NCBI RefSeq assembly: GCF_008087665.1
Contig: NZ_CP042912.1
Span: 1,178,001 to 1,242,000 of the forward strand
DNA length: 64,000 nucleotides
Reading direction: 5' to 3'
Origin: Mariniblastus fucicola
GTDB taxonomy: Bacteria > Planctomycetota > Planctomycetia > Pirellulales > Pirellulaceae
Shown: one piece after another, positions 1-8,951 of the stretch
Layout: every line of letters starts with the position of its first letter
How positions within the stretch are numbered: the first letter of the stretch is position 1
The notes under the pieces: model-generated
Database searches by the model: none
The model's input: the letters and a program-made list of their open reading frames with translations, nothing else
What the model was told of the DNA's origin: nothing
Translations under genes and position numbers: made by a program

Positions 1-1145
1 TCCCCTTCAACAGTTCGAGTTAACTTCTTGGAGTCGAGCTTTCGATTCTCTGAAATATTTTCGATGTGCATCGACTCGGTCTGAAGTCTTCTGCTTGGAA
101 GTAAAACTGAATCATGCTTGATCGAATCAAGCGCACGTTGGTACTCATTCTTACCGAATTCGCTACGGTTGAATGGAGTACTGGAAGTAAGCAATTCATA
201 CAGAATGACACCGAGTGAATAGATATCGGTCCTTGTATCAGTCAACTCGGGGTTCAAGGAGGCTTGTTCAGGGCTGATGTACTCGAGAGTTCCTGCAAGC
301 TGACCAAACTCAGTCAACCCATCCCTCCTTTCGGAGGCGCGAGCAAGCCCAAAGTCGATTACTTTCACTGAAAAGGATCCGTTTTCAGCGCGGCTGGCGA
401 GAATATTTGACGGTTTCAGATCGCGGTGAATGATACCTTTCTGGTGAGCGTGTTGGACGGCACCACAAACTAACTCAAAAACCTCCAGTCGCTCAGTTAC
501 GCTCAATTTCTCTTCGTCACAAAACTCGGTCAGCGGTTTACCGTCAATCAATTCCATGACGACGAAGGCTCGTCCGTCTTCGGATGTGCCGACGTCGAAA
601 ACGCGAGCAATGCTTTCGTGATCCATTGTCGCCAGAGCTTGACGTTCAAACTCAAAGCGTTGAAGAGCGCTATCATCGAGCCGGTCGGACTGAACGACCT
701 TAACTGCTACCTCACGTTGAATTCCATCTGACTGAGTCGCACGATAGACAACTCCCATCCCGCCACGCCCAATTTCCTCCTGCAAGGCATACTTGCCGAG
801 CCATCCCAGCGGTGCGGCTTTTTTCGGCTCTCTTTCCCAGGAAAGATCCGAGATAACGCCTTCGAATTCAGGAGAATAGGCGTCCTCTATCTCTTGCTTG
901 GTGATGGGACGTCCGTCAAGAAGGCAATGTCTCAAGGTGAGTTGCAGTAACTGCTCAAACAATGCCTCTCGAATTGTGACTTCGCTGGACGGATACACTG
1001 ACATTGCTTTTTGAAGTGCGTGCAGTTCCTCTCCCTGAGCCACTTCTGTTTGCAACACATTTTCAAACTCATCGCAGGCATCTCCCACTTGAGCCATTGC
1101 AATAGATGACAAAGCATCGAACCGGTGATTGACAACTTCTTTCAC
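1..1145 (-). CDS. Ser/Thr protein kinase, N-terminal part, cut by window edge
   Basis: Hanks-type Ser/Thr kinase, 381 codons visible, running off the left edge. The P-loop GRGGMG is followed by the ATP lysine (AVKVV, K149), the catalytic HRDLKPSN (D242) and DFG (D264). A helical stretch of about 110 residues precedes the kinase domain. The start is GTG at 1145: an in-frame stop lies two codons upstream, and the first 35 residues align with the N-terminus of the neighbouring kinase (shared DACD-F pattern). It lies 48 bp downstream of that paralogue on the same strand, so it is probably the third gene of a sigma-kinase-kinase operon. The C-terminal half (transmembrane helix and sensor region, by analogy) is outside the window. 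Kinase identity is certain; the substrate is unknown. Confidence 0.93.
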   Translation of the reverse strand, partial: MKEVVNHRFDALSSIAMAQVGDACDEFENVLQTEVAQGEELHALQKAMSVYPSSEVTIREALFEQLLQLTLRHCLLDGRPITKQEIEDAYSPEFEGVISDLSWEREPKKAAPLGWLGKYALQEEIGRGGMGVVYRATQSDGIQREVAVKVVQSDRLDDSALQRFEFERQALATMDHESIARVFDVGTSEDGRAFVVMELIDGKPLTEFCDEEKLSVTERLEVFELVCGAVQHAHQKGIIHRDLKPSNILASRAENGSFSVKVIDFGLARASERRDGLTEFGQLAGTLEYISPEQASLNPELTDTRTDIYSLGVILYELLTSSTPFNRSEFGKNEYQRALDSIKHDSVLLPSRRLQTESMHIENISENRKLDSKKLTRTVEG

Positions 1146-1193
1146 GACTCAGGCCTTTCTGTCAAAGAGAGCGAATTGCAAATTTCAAAAACG

Positions 1194-4178
1194 CTATTCA
1201 TCTTTTGAATCAGGAGAACTAATAGACTCGGAAACGGATTTCAGTTCTTCCTGCAACTGCCCCAAAAGCTTCTCGGTGACGTCGCTCTGTTCACGTTTTC
1301 GCAGATTGTCACCAATCTGGGCAAGCAAAGACAATTGAAGAAACTCAGGATTTTCTCGGATGATAGCACGCGAGTTTCGAATGAGAGTGTTGGCTCTACT
1401 TTCCAGGACTTCTCCTTCGAGGCCTCGCAGACAATCTTTAACAATCGCCTTCGAAAGTGCGGGATCGCCAAGTCGAACAATTGCTGGAAGTGCGTTAAGC
1501 TGATTCGGCGGCAGCGTTCCATAGCGGCGCCTGTACTCCAACAGGTCGATCGACGTGGAGGCACGGTCATCGAATTTACTGGAAGTAATTTGAACAGCCG
1601 CAGAAAGAAACCCGCGAAGAAACAAAGCCTCATCATGGATCATTGGAAACGGGCAAGGTAATTCAAGACAAGCATCACAGGCAGCGATTGCTTTTTGAAA
1701 CTCATGATTCCCTGCGCGAGGGTTCTTGGGATCTTGCGGTGCCGCAAGGAAATAGAATACCGCTGCCGCAAAATAGACTTTGGCGTCATCATCTTTTTCT
1801 GCCATTTGGAATAGCGTCTGAGCTGTTGATTTGTTGCCCCATAGTTTGCTCATGAGTATAGTCCGGCCAACTTCTGAAAGTTCTTTGCTGAAATAGCGTG
1901 GTGGCATGGGAAGGGCTGAGCCTTTACGATCAGGCGAGTAAACAAGCTGCAAAATCGTCTTTGACAAGTTGTTGAATTTTGCAAGTTCTGTAGGAATTCG
2001 CCATTTCTTAAAACTGTCGTTTGCTTGCTTCAAAAGTTCGACGACCTTTTTCGCCAACGCAAACTCCTGCGAACTAGCCCTTCCTTTAAAACGAGCCAAT
2101 GCTTCCTGATATCGGTCCGCATCCTCTGTCAACGCCGACACCCAAAGTTCGGCAAAATCGCTAAATGGATCATCGGGATACACCTGCCGCATTTGAGCAG
2201 CCGTGTACTTCGCTTTATCAAATTCTCCGAGCCATAAATACGACTGCGCCAATAGACGCCCTGCAGGAAGATGCAACACGTTTCGAGCATCGGCCCAAAC
2301 TTCTTCGAGAGAATCTATTAACTCGGCTTTGTCCAATGTTGTCATTGCTGTCGCAACAAGTCTTGCTTCGACGTTGGTGCTTGTCGAGTTCGCGATGGCC
2401 TTCAGTCTCTTGCTGCTCACCTTCTCACCGTTGAGAAATCGAAAAACATCAATGACTTCAGAATTCGTTTCATAGTCTGGATGCTGAATTACTTGCGACA
2501 TGGCTTTGGCCCGCACATCAGGATCACTCATCGCGTCAGCGGCCTTTAGCTTTAATTGAAGCAACGAGAACGAAAGATCGCTTTCTGATTCGTAGGATTT
2601 GATACCATCTATCAACTCGCCCCAGCCACCATTGGAGGCAAGGATCATTGCTTCTTTCTCTTTCAGTTTGGCTGCTGCTTCTGCCGCTTGAGTTTTCCGC
2701 TGCAATTCCTTTCTCTCAAGTGTGATGGCGGCTATTTGAGAGTCCTGCCTTCGTTTTGTTTCCACTCTCCTGGTTTCCGCCTGGGCACGTTTGCTCGCAA
2801 GCCAAAAACCTGTTGTTTCAGTGAGCATGATCAAAGTCACTAATGCAATTGCGACACTGCCTCGATTTCGCGAGGTCCATTTTTTTACCCGATATCCGAC
2901 AGATGGTGGTACGGCCAGAACAGCCTGCCCCGCGTTGAATCTTGTGATGTCGTCGGCCAATTCGGCTGCGGACCGATATCGCCGCAATGGCTCTTTCTCA
3001 ATCGCTTTGGACACAATCCAGTCGAGGTCGCCGCGAACTTTTGAGCGAAGTGCAAGCAAGTCTGATTGACGAAGCGATGCTACCTCGGGATTCGACACCG
3101 ACGAATCACTTAGTCTTTTGCTGGGAACTGGCGGCTGACTGTTCTTGACTGCTTCAATGACATCTCTAAAGCTCGAACCGGAAAGCTGATCCTTCCCAAG
3201 TGGAGTCGTTCCAGTCAGTAGTTCATAAAGCAATACGCCCAGTGAATAGATGTCCGTTCGTACGTCGATCTTGTCAGGGTTTAGGTCCGCCTGTTCTGGA
3301 CTGAGATATTCCAAAGTTCCGAGTAGTTGACCAAACTCGGTGAGGCCGCCGCTATTCGTTGACTTTCGGGCCAATCCAAAATCAATGACTTTGACCGCAA
3401 AGTCCCCATCCGGGCTACGAGATGCCAATATGTTTGAAGGCTTCAGGTCGCGGTGAATGATTCCTTTCTGATGTGCATGTTGAACTGCACCGCAAACCGA
3501 TTTGAAAACTCCAAGTCGTTCGTTGACGGTGAGTCTTTCGAAATCGCAGAACTCGGTAAGTGGCTTGCCACGGATCAACTCCATGACGACAAATGCTCTG
3601 CCATCCTCGGAAGTGCCAACGTCGAAGACGCGCGCGATCCCTTCATGATCCATTGCAGCCAAAGCTTGCCGCTCGACTTCGAAACGCTGACGGGCTCCTT
3701 CATCAAGCCGTTCGGGCCTGACAACTTTTATAGCTACATCGCGTTGAATACCATCTGATTGGGTTGCTCGATATACAACCCCCATGCCACCACGTCCAAT
3801 TTCCTCACGCAATGTGTACTTGCCAAGTTTCCCCAGAGAGGCGCTCTCGTCAAACTCTTCTTCCCACAAAAATTCCACAATCACATCTGAAAAATCAGGC
3901 CAATCAGATTCTTGGAAGTCGCTTTTGATCAATGACTGCCCATTTCGCCGACAATGGTCTCTAGTCAAAATTAGCAACTGCTCGAACAGCGCCCGTCGAG
4001 TCGCGTTGCAAAATTCTACTTGGCTACTATCAAACGTGGAAATCGCAGTCTTGATGGCTTCCAGCGGCTTGCTACCATTCGATTCTTGACTCAAGAGCTT
4101 CTCGAAATCGTCACAAGCGTCAGCGACCTTGGACATTTCTTCTGAACCCAAGTCACCAAAACGATCTACTTTCGACAT
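1194..4178 (-). CDS. Membrane-anchored Ser/Thr protein kinase with C-terminal helical repeats
   Basis: About 994 residues. The order is: helical N-terminal region (1-115), Hanks kinase domain (about 120-415, with GRGGMG, AIKVV, HRDLKPSN, DFGLA), one transmembrane helix near 445, a charged coiled coil rich in K, E, Q and A (about 460-520), then a long alpha-helical region resembling TPR/SEL1 solenoids. The topology suggests a cytoplasmic kinase coupled to an extracytoplasmic protein-binding region. ATG at 4178 (MSKVDRF) was chosen with GAGG about 10 bases upstream; a TTG two codons earlier is possible. It lies directly downstream of an ECF sigma gene, a common planctomycete arrangement in which kinase and sigma factor are thought to act together (inference). 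Its sister gene follows. Confidence 0.93.
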   Translation of the reverse strand: MSKVDRFGDLGSEEMSKVADACDDFEKLLSQESNGSKPLEAIKTAISTFDSSQVEFCNATRRALFEQLLILTRDHCRRNGQSLIKSDFQESDWPDFSDVIVEFLWEEEFDESASLGKLGKYTLREEIGRGGMGVVYRATQSDGIQRDVAIKVVRPERLDEGARQRFEVERQALAAMDHEGIARVFDVGTSEDGRAFVVMELIRGKPLTEFCDFERLTVNERLGVFKSVCGAVQHAHQKGIIHRDLKPSNILASRSPDGDFAVKVIDFGLARKSTNSGGLTEFGQLLGTLEYLSPEQADLNPDKIDVRTDIYSLGVLLYELLTGTTPLGKDQLSGSSFRDVIEAVKNSQPPVPSKRLSDSSVSNPEVASLRQSDLLALRSKVRGDLDWIVSKAIEKEPLRRYRSAAELADDITRFNAGQAVLAVPPSVGYRVKKWTSRNRGSVAIALVTLIMLTETTGFWLASKRAQAETRRVETKRRQDSQIAAITLERKELQRKTQAAEAAAKLKEKEAMILASNGGWGELIDGIKSYESESDLSFSLLQLKLKAADAMSDPDVRAKAMSQVIQHPDYETNSEVIDVFRFLNGEKVSSKRLKAIANSTSTNVEARLVATAMTTLDKAELIDSLEEVWADARNVLHLPAGRLLAQSYLWLGEFDKAKYTAAQMRQVYPDDPFSDFAELWVSALTEDADRYQEALARFKGRASSQEFALAKKVVELLKQANDSFKKWRIPTELAKFNNLSKTILQLVYSPDRKGSALPMPPRYFSKELSEVGRTILMSKLWGNKSTAQTLFQMAEKDDDAKVYFAAAVFYFLAAPQDPKNPRAGNHEFQKAIAACDACLELPCPFPMIHDEALFLRGFLSAAVQITSSKFDDRASTSIDLLEYRRRYGTLPPNQLNALPAIVRLGDPALSKAIVKDCLRGLEGEVLESRANTLIRNSRAIIRENPEFLQLSLLAQIGDNLRKREQSDVTEKLLGQLQEELKSVSESISSPDSKDE

Positions 4179-4285
4179 ATTCAATGGACCTCGAGCCTGT
4201 GTTTCAGCAAGTACACGGTTTCACACCAACAGATTGCAAAGTGCCGTTGGAGATTTCACCCAATTCAGAATTTTTACACTTGGAC

Positions 4286-4918
4286 CTAATCAGAGCTTTC
4301 ACTGAATTCACTCAGTGCTTTTCTCAGCTCTTTCAGCCTCCGACAGACGGATGCCTCACTGAGCTTTAGCTCCCGTGCGATCTCCTTGGAGCTGACGCCC
4401 TCGATCCTCAATTGAAGTATTTGCTCGATATCGCCACTTGCTGACTTGGTCGCGTAGGCTTTTAAAAATTGCATTTGCTCTTCAATCGAAGCAAGAACCC
4501 ACGGTTCCTCGCTGTTGTCATCCTCAAAGACTCTCTCTTGAATCCCGGAACGTTCAATATCTCCGCCTCGCTTGCCCGCCTTTTCTTTACGATTGGCGAG
4601 CAAGGCCTTTTTCTTTGCAATGCCGAATGCGATTGGCCAAATCCCGTCTTTCAACTCTTCGTAAGAGAAACCTTTTTGCGAAATGCCATCCGGATCTGAG
4701 GGATCAAGTTCGTTGACGTATCCGATCAAGCTCATGAAGGCGACATTCTTAATGTCTTCCGAATTCATGATCCGTCGCGGAGCGGCTCCCAGGTATTTAC
4801 TCGCAATACCTTGAATTCGACTTCCATAGCGTTCCCACAGTTCGTTGATCGCATCCTCATTGCCATTGCGAATGTCGGTGAGCCTCTCAGGCGGTGTCTC
4901 TTCCTTGTCGAATCCCAT
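4286..4918 (-). CDS. ECF-type RNA polymerase sigma factor
   Basis: 210 residues, with the sigma-70 layout: region 2 helices (about 20-110, with NELWERYGSRI and an EDI-NVAFMS helix), a variable charged linker, and a region 4 helix-turn-helix near the end (GVSSKEIARELKLSEASVCRRLKE). It would direct RNA polymerase to its own promoter set. No anti-sigma gene is adjacent; instead a kinase pair lies downstream on the same strand with a 107-bp gap. This is the arrangement described for planctomycete kinase-associated ECF groups. The start ATG at 4918 has a purine-rich GAGAGA about 10 bases upstream. The target promoters cannot be read from this window. Confidence 0.88.
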   Translation of the reverse strand: MGFDKEETPPERLTDIRNGNEDAINELWERYGSRIQGIASKYLGAAPRRIMNSEDIKNVAFMSLIGYVNELDPSDPDGISQKGFSYEELKDGIWPIAFGIAKKKALLANRKEKAGKRGGDIERSGIQERVFEDDNSEEPWVLASIEEQMQFLKAYATKSASGDIEQILQLRIEGVSSKEIARELKLSEASVCRRLKELRKALSEFSESSD

Positions 4919-5642
4919 TTCGAAAGATCTCTCTTAACTACGTACGGTCAATAAATTTTATTGTAGTGGCAACGAAAATGCGTTGCAAAGTTACGCAAAC
5001 CAAGACTGATTCATAAATCGCGAGCAGATAAAAATCGTTCAAAGACCGCGCGAAACTATCGAATTCACAAAAAAGAGCCCACTTCAGACGCACGGTCATT
5101 TCAGCCGCTAACGACAGCATTTTTCTCAAACGTATCCAACTTAGAACTACATGGATTAGCGTTCGGCTTTTCTTCGCTCGGGGATTTCCCGGTGTTTGTT
5201 TGGATTGGCCAATAGCCATTGGTATGGCAGTAAGCCAGTGAGATCGCGATCGAACGCATCGCTCGCTAGGCGAAGTTGTTGGATCGACAAGTCGCCATCC
5301 GCTACGTAGCGATTCAATGCTGACCACTGATTCAGCTTTTAGTCGCCGCTTTTAATGAGACGGCGCAACACGTAGCAGCGACGCCAACTTGAGCTTCATC
5401 TCAGTTGACAGACCGAAGGAGAACTTTCCAAACAAGTGGCCGTCACAACTGCAATTGCCCATTGGAAATATTGAAAGATATCTGAAATGTCCTCGGACGG
5501 ATCGCAATCCAATTCCTGAGACCCATCAGTCCTCGAATTCCCATCTTTATGGCGGTGACAGATGCTCTTAGACGACTGAAGTCCATTGTCGCAGGAATGC
5601 GGCGGTGGCAAGTCATGCCCAGTTTCTATAGGAGATTTAGCC
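4919..5642. other. Intergenic region between divergent operons
   Basis: 724 bases between the sigma gene (minus) and the five-gene cassette (plus), so both promoters should lie here. I see no convincing ORF; the 129-codon minus-strand frame at 4938-5327 has no protein-like composition or SD. Visible structure: a perfect 12-bp palindrome at 5300-5311 (CGCTACGTAGCG) and a small hairpin CGCCG/CGGCG near 5344-5365. No tRNA or known riboswitch was recognised. Confidence 0.6.
5300..5311. promoter_or_regulatory. 12-bp perfect palindrome, possible operator
   Basis: CGCTACGTAGCG is self-complementary and lies about 330 bases upstream of the cassette start at 5643. Dimeric regulators bind such sites, but a single copy of this length can occur by chance. 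Confidence 0.2.
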
Positions 5643-6821
5643 TTGATCGAAATCAACCAATACCATGACAGTGCCCTGCCACATGTCAATCACGCTTATC
5701 AACCCTCGTCTCCCGATGAGGAGCCGTTTCGACTGGAAATGACTGGGGCGGGTCAAACGGTACTCAATCAATCCCGGCCAAAATTACCCATACTTGAAGC
5801 CGACATCAGGCGATATCAATCGTTGCCTGGTGACGAAGGCAAGCAGGCCGTTCGCGAGTCCGAAGGGCGAAGGTTTGATGACGACGAAGTTCGTCAACGC
5901 CAATACCGCGTCAACGCGACAGCTCTCGAATATCTTCGTCAGCTGAAAACGGGTCACGAGCAGGTCCGTGCCCAGTGGAACCTGCAATGGCGAAATAGCC
6001 ATCGCTCACATCGCAAGCTTAATGGACTAGGAGTAATTCGTGTTGTTTTGGGAACGGCGATTGGGCTGCTCCTGTTCGTCCTGATTGCCGACGGAAGCAA
6101 TGCGGTCAACACAATGAGTTCATCTATTGACGAAATGGAAAACAACGTCTTCGGTATCGTCTGTTTGGCGGCCCCGATCATCCTGTTGATTCTGGTTGGA
6201 CTCGAATACGCTCTTCACTGTCTCGATGAAGCACATCGTCGCAGGTTCGAACGGGGCCTTTCCTGGCTGGTGCTACCACTGGGTTTAGTCGGCATGGGCA
6301 TCTTTTCGTGGAAGGTCGGGGCGTTTCAGGACCTCAACCTACTTACCGAAGGTGACACAGGTCCGCCTTTCTGGGCGCTTACGTTGACAGGAATGATTGC
6401 TTCGTCGCTTGTGGCATTCATTGCATTGCGTGCGATCAGTGAATCGGCTGCCCAATACTTCGGCTATGAATTGGCCCAGTCTAAAGATTACCAAGCGGCA
6501 GAATCGTGGGCCAACCGTCACAACATCATCGTGGCTCAAATCGAAAGCCGCATCGTGTGGCATCAGGAATTCAATGAGTCGTTGAAGCGCGAACGAGGCA
6601 GCTATATCGAAGAGTGCCTAGCCGTGCTGGGAACGTTCCAGCGACTTGCAGCCCGTTCACTACAAGCGGCCACTGCGGAAGCTGAACTTGCAATCGCAAG
6701 AGATGCCTTTGCCCTGCCCACCGAAACGGATGTGCCGTATCGGCAAAATTCGATGCTGTCCGGTCACGAGTCGTTGATCTCACGGAATGGCTCGCCTCCG
6801 CCTGCTCGCACTGGGAGTTGA
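5643..6821 (+). CDS. Polytopic membrane protein of unknown function, first gene of five-gene cassette
   Basis: 392 residues, not recognised. A hydrophilic N-terminus (about 130 residues, Q/R/E-rich and probably helical) is followed by four membrane helices at about 132-150, 171-193, 204-224 and 243-265. A helical cytoplasm-like tail (about 270-350) and a disordered end follow. The start is TTG at 5643, with GGAG at 5631-5634 eight bases upstream; a TTG 57 bases earlier lacks an SD. It heads a run of same-strand genes for exported or lipid-anchored proteins, which suggests it is the inner-membrane component of an envelope assembly (inference). It does not resemble TolQ/ExbB or MotA closely enough to call. 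Confidence 0.8.
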   Translation: MIEINQYHDSALPHVNHAYQPSSPDEEPFRLEMTGAGQTVLNQSRPKLPILEADIRRYQSLPGDEGKQAVRESEGRRFDDDEVRQRQYRVNATALEYLRQLKTGHEQVRAQWNLQWRNSHRSHRKLNGLGVIRVVLGTAIGLLLFVLIADGSNAVNTMSSSIDEMENNVFGIVCLAAPIILLILVGLEYALHCLDEAHRRRFERGLSWLVLPLGLVGMGIFSWKVGAFQDLNLLTEGDTGPPFWALTLTGMIASSLVAFIALRAISESAAQYFGYELAQSKDYQAAESWANRHNIIVAQIESRIVWHQEFNESLKRERGSYIEECLAVLGTFQRLAARSLQAATAEAELAIARDAFALPTETDVPYRQNSMLSGHESLISRNGSPPPARTGS

Positions 6822-6947
6822 GCTGAACTTGCCAAGCCCGTTGGTCACAACACCTGACTATAGATTTCTTAACTGCATCTTTCTGGCTCGATTCGTTCTC
6901 CGTTGAATGTCGAGCCAAACAATCAAACTCAAACCAAAGAGAGAAAA

Positions 6948-8915
6948 ATGAAAACCTTTATCCCCATTGTCCTGTTGGTCGTATCGACGTTCACAGGGCC
7001 AGTCAGCTGCTTCGCGCAGCAAAGTAACGCCGCTACCAACGGCCGCGACACGATCATTGTGATTGGGTCGGGACTTGAAGCGGAGATGAATAATGACATT
7101 AAGTCACACGTCGCCAAGTTTGTTGGCGACGCAAACGGTGGTGACCGGATCCACGTCTATTCAGGATCGGAACATTCTCCAGTTGCGACGATTTCCATTC
7201 CTGAAGCAACCGGACGCGCCCGCCTTCGCGAGCGCTCGCTCATCTCGAGCTTCAGAAAGCTGTCCGAATTCTTGGAGCAGAACACCGGCTCGGAAAATCC
7301 GGGGCAGTTCGGCTTTTACCGTCTGCCGGATACCTACTGGTCGGTATCAGACGGTAAGAGAGATTGTCAGTTCGTCTTCATTGGCGACCCGGTTTTTCAT
7401 GAGCCACGTCGAAACGGATTTTGGAGCTTTCAGGGAGGACGCTTTCCTTCCGACAACTCTGTAATCTCAGCTGATTCCACCTCGCCTTTTATTAACAGTC
7501 AAAAAAAACCAGTTCCTCATTCCGTAGACGTCTCCATTGTTCCAATTTCGAGTGACTGGGGTGACTCGAAGCTGCATCGCGAGCACATTATCCGGTTTCT
7601 TCGATTGGCCATGCAGCAGCAGCTTGGCGGACGGATGGATCGTGTCACTGACAAGATGAGTGTTGCACTGGATCCTTCGACGACGAGCATCTTTCGTCAG
7701 GAAGTACAGCCCGACGATCACCCGATGGTTGGAATATGGACGATCAAAAACGGAGTTCATCAACTTATCACGCCGGGATCAGCACGAAACGAAAGTGATC
7801 GAGTCAGCCCCTCACCTGTCGAGGGCAACTCTGGCAGCAACCGTCAGCCACGGAACGCGTCCCGATCAACGACCGGCAGTACCGAAGAAACCTCGCTTGC
7901 TCCTGGCGAGAGTTCGCCGTCGTTTGCAGGGGTGGACTCGACGCACGATTCTTCCGGAAGCCGACCAAATGAAACCGAGGTCACTGCTGATCGCGAAACT
8001 TCAGATTCTGGAACGTCGACTTCGCCCGAAGAAGTATCGGAACATACACAGCCTGGTCTTAGTCTCGGACAGGTTGGATTCGAGCAAGTTGTCGATGAAC
8101 CGTTAACCACCGATGGCATGGGCGCTGCGCCTGTGCAGGAACAAGATGACACGAGTCGAGAGGAAATTGCAACTCAACGGCGAACGATGAAACCGTCTAT
8201 AGATCAGATCGACGCCTCGAAAGGCGCAGGAGCAGAGAGTCACGGCGATGTTGAAAAGCTTCGCACGCAAAACAGTGATTTGCAGGAAGAACCTGAACTC
8301 GCAAACAATCGCTTGAACGAACTTGAAGACATGTCTTCACGAGAAGCATCTGCGATCGCCAACGGTACCGAGCCAAGTGTCATCAAAACCAAGTCGCCTG
8401 TTCTTTCTCAGTCAAAGGTCAACACATACCGCGAAAAACTTGCTGCTTTGGAACCGGAAATTCAGGAGGGCGTAAGACGCATTTTTGCGACACGTCCCGA
8501 TGCAATTGTCATCCTTCATCAAGCCTACACGAAGTGTTCTCACGCAGATGTAGATCTTGTTATAGAAGGTCCGCGAGGCTCACTGTCCAAGAACTCAGAT
8601 CCCGTTAGTTTCGGGGAGGTCATTCAAACAAAGCGTGGCTCCATACCCAATGGTTCCATTAGCTTGCGGGAAGTCCAAACGTTGTTCGCGATTTGGCCTG
8701 AAGACGTTAACGAAGTATCTCTGGCGTCAAACGTCGTGTTCTCTCACTTTCCTGTACGCACCAAACTGATCGCGATTGCCAACGATGCCTGGGCAGAGTC
8801 CACGTTTGATCAGCAGAAACAGCTTGACTCCGCTACCTCTCGGAAATCTTCGAGCGCATGGGAACGCATTGGTCTCGTTTCCATGTTTCAAACGGGTTTC
8901 TCGATCTACGAGTAG
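6948..8915 (+). CDS. Exported protein of unknown function, paralogue of the next gene
   Basis: 655 residues with a signal peptide (MKTFIPIVLLVVSTF, cleavage near residue 24). Residues about 30-260 alternate beta strands and helices in a way that recalls a von Willebrand A-like fold (IIVIGSGLEAEM, then GGDRIHVYSG) but lack the DxSxS metal site. Conserved blocks shared with the next gene include HEP, WSF-G-R-PS, WGDSK and GG at matching spacings. A disordered S/T/E/P-rich linker (about 275-470) leads to a C-terminal globular domain (about 495-640, ADVDLVIEGP). ATG at 6948 was chosen because GAGAGA precedes it. The family is not recognised; the paralogy with 8952-10352 is clear by eye. Confidence 0.85.
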   Translation: MKTFIPIVLLVVSTFTGPVSCFAQQSNAATNGRDTIIVIGSGLEAEMNNDIKSHVAKFVGDANGGDRIHVYSGSEHSPVATISIPEATGRARLRERSLISSFRKLSEFLEQNTGSENPGQFGFYRLPDTYWSVSDGKRDCQFVFIGDPVFHEPRRNGFWSFQGGRFPSDNSVISADSTSPFINSQKKPVPHSVDVSIVPISSDWGDSKLHREHIIRFLRLAMQQQLGGRMDRVTDKMSVALDPSTTSIFRQEVQPDDHPMVGIWTIKNGVHQLITPGSARNESDRVSPSPVEGNSGSNRQPRNASRSTTGSTEETSLAPGESSPSFAGVDSTHDSSGSRPNETEVTADRETSDSGTSTSPEEVSEHTQPGLSLGQVGFEQVVDEPLTTDGMGAAPVQEQDDTSREEIATQRRTMKPSIDQIDASKGAGAESHGDVEKLRTQNSDLQEEPELANNRLNELEDMSSREASAIANGTEPSVIKTKSPVLSQSKVNTYREKLAALEPEIQEGVRRIFATRPDAIVILHQAYTKCSHADVDLVIEGPRGSLSKNSDPVSFGEVIQTKRGSIPNGSISLREVQTLFAIWPEDVNEVSLASNVVFSHFPVRTKLIAIANDAWAESTFDQQKQLDSATSRKSSSAWERIGLVSMFQTGFSIYE

Positions 8916-8951
8916 CCGATTATTCCTCACTTTACCCCTACGGAAAAAATC

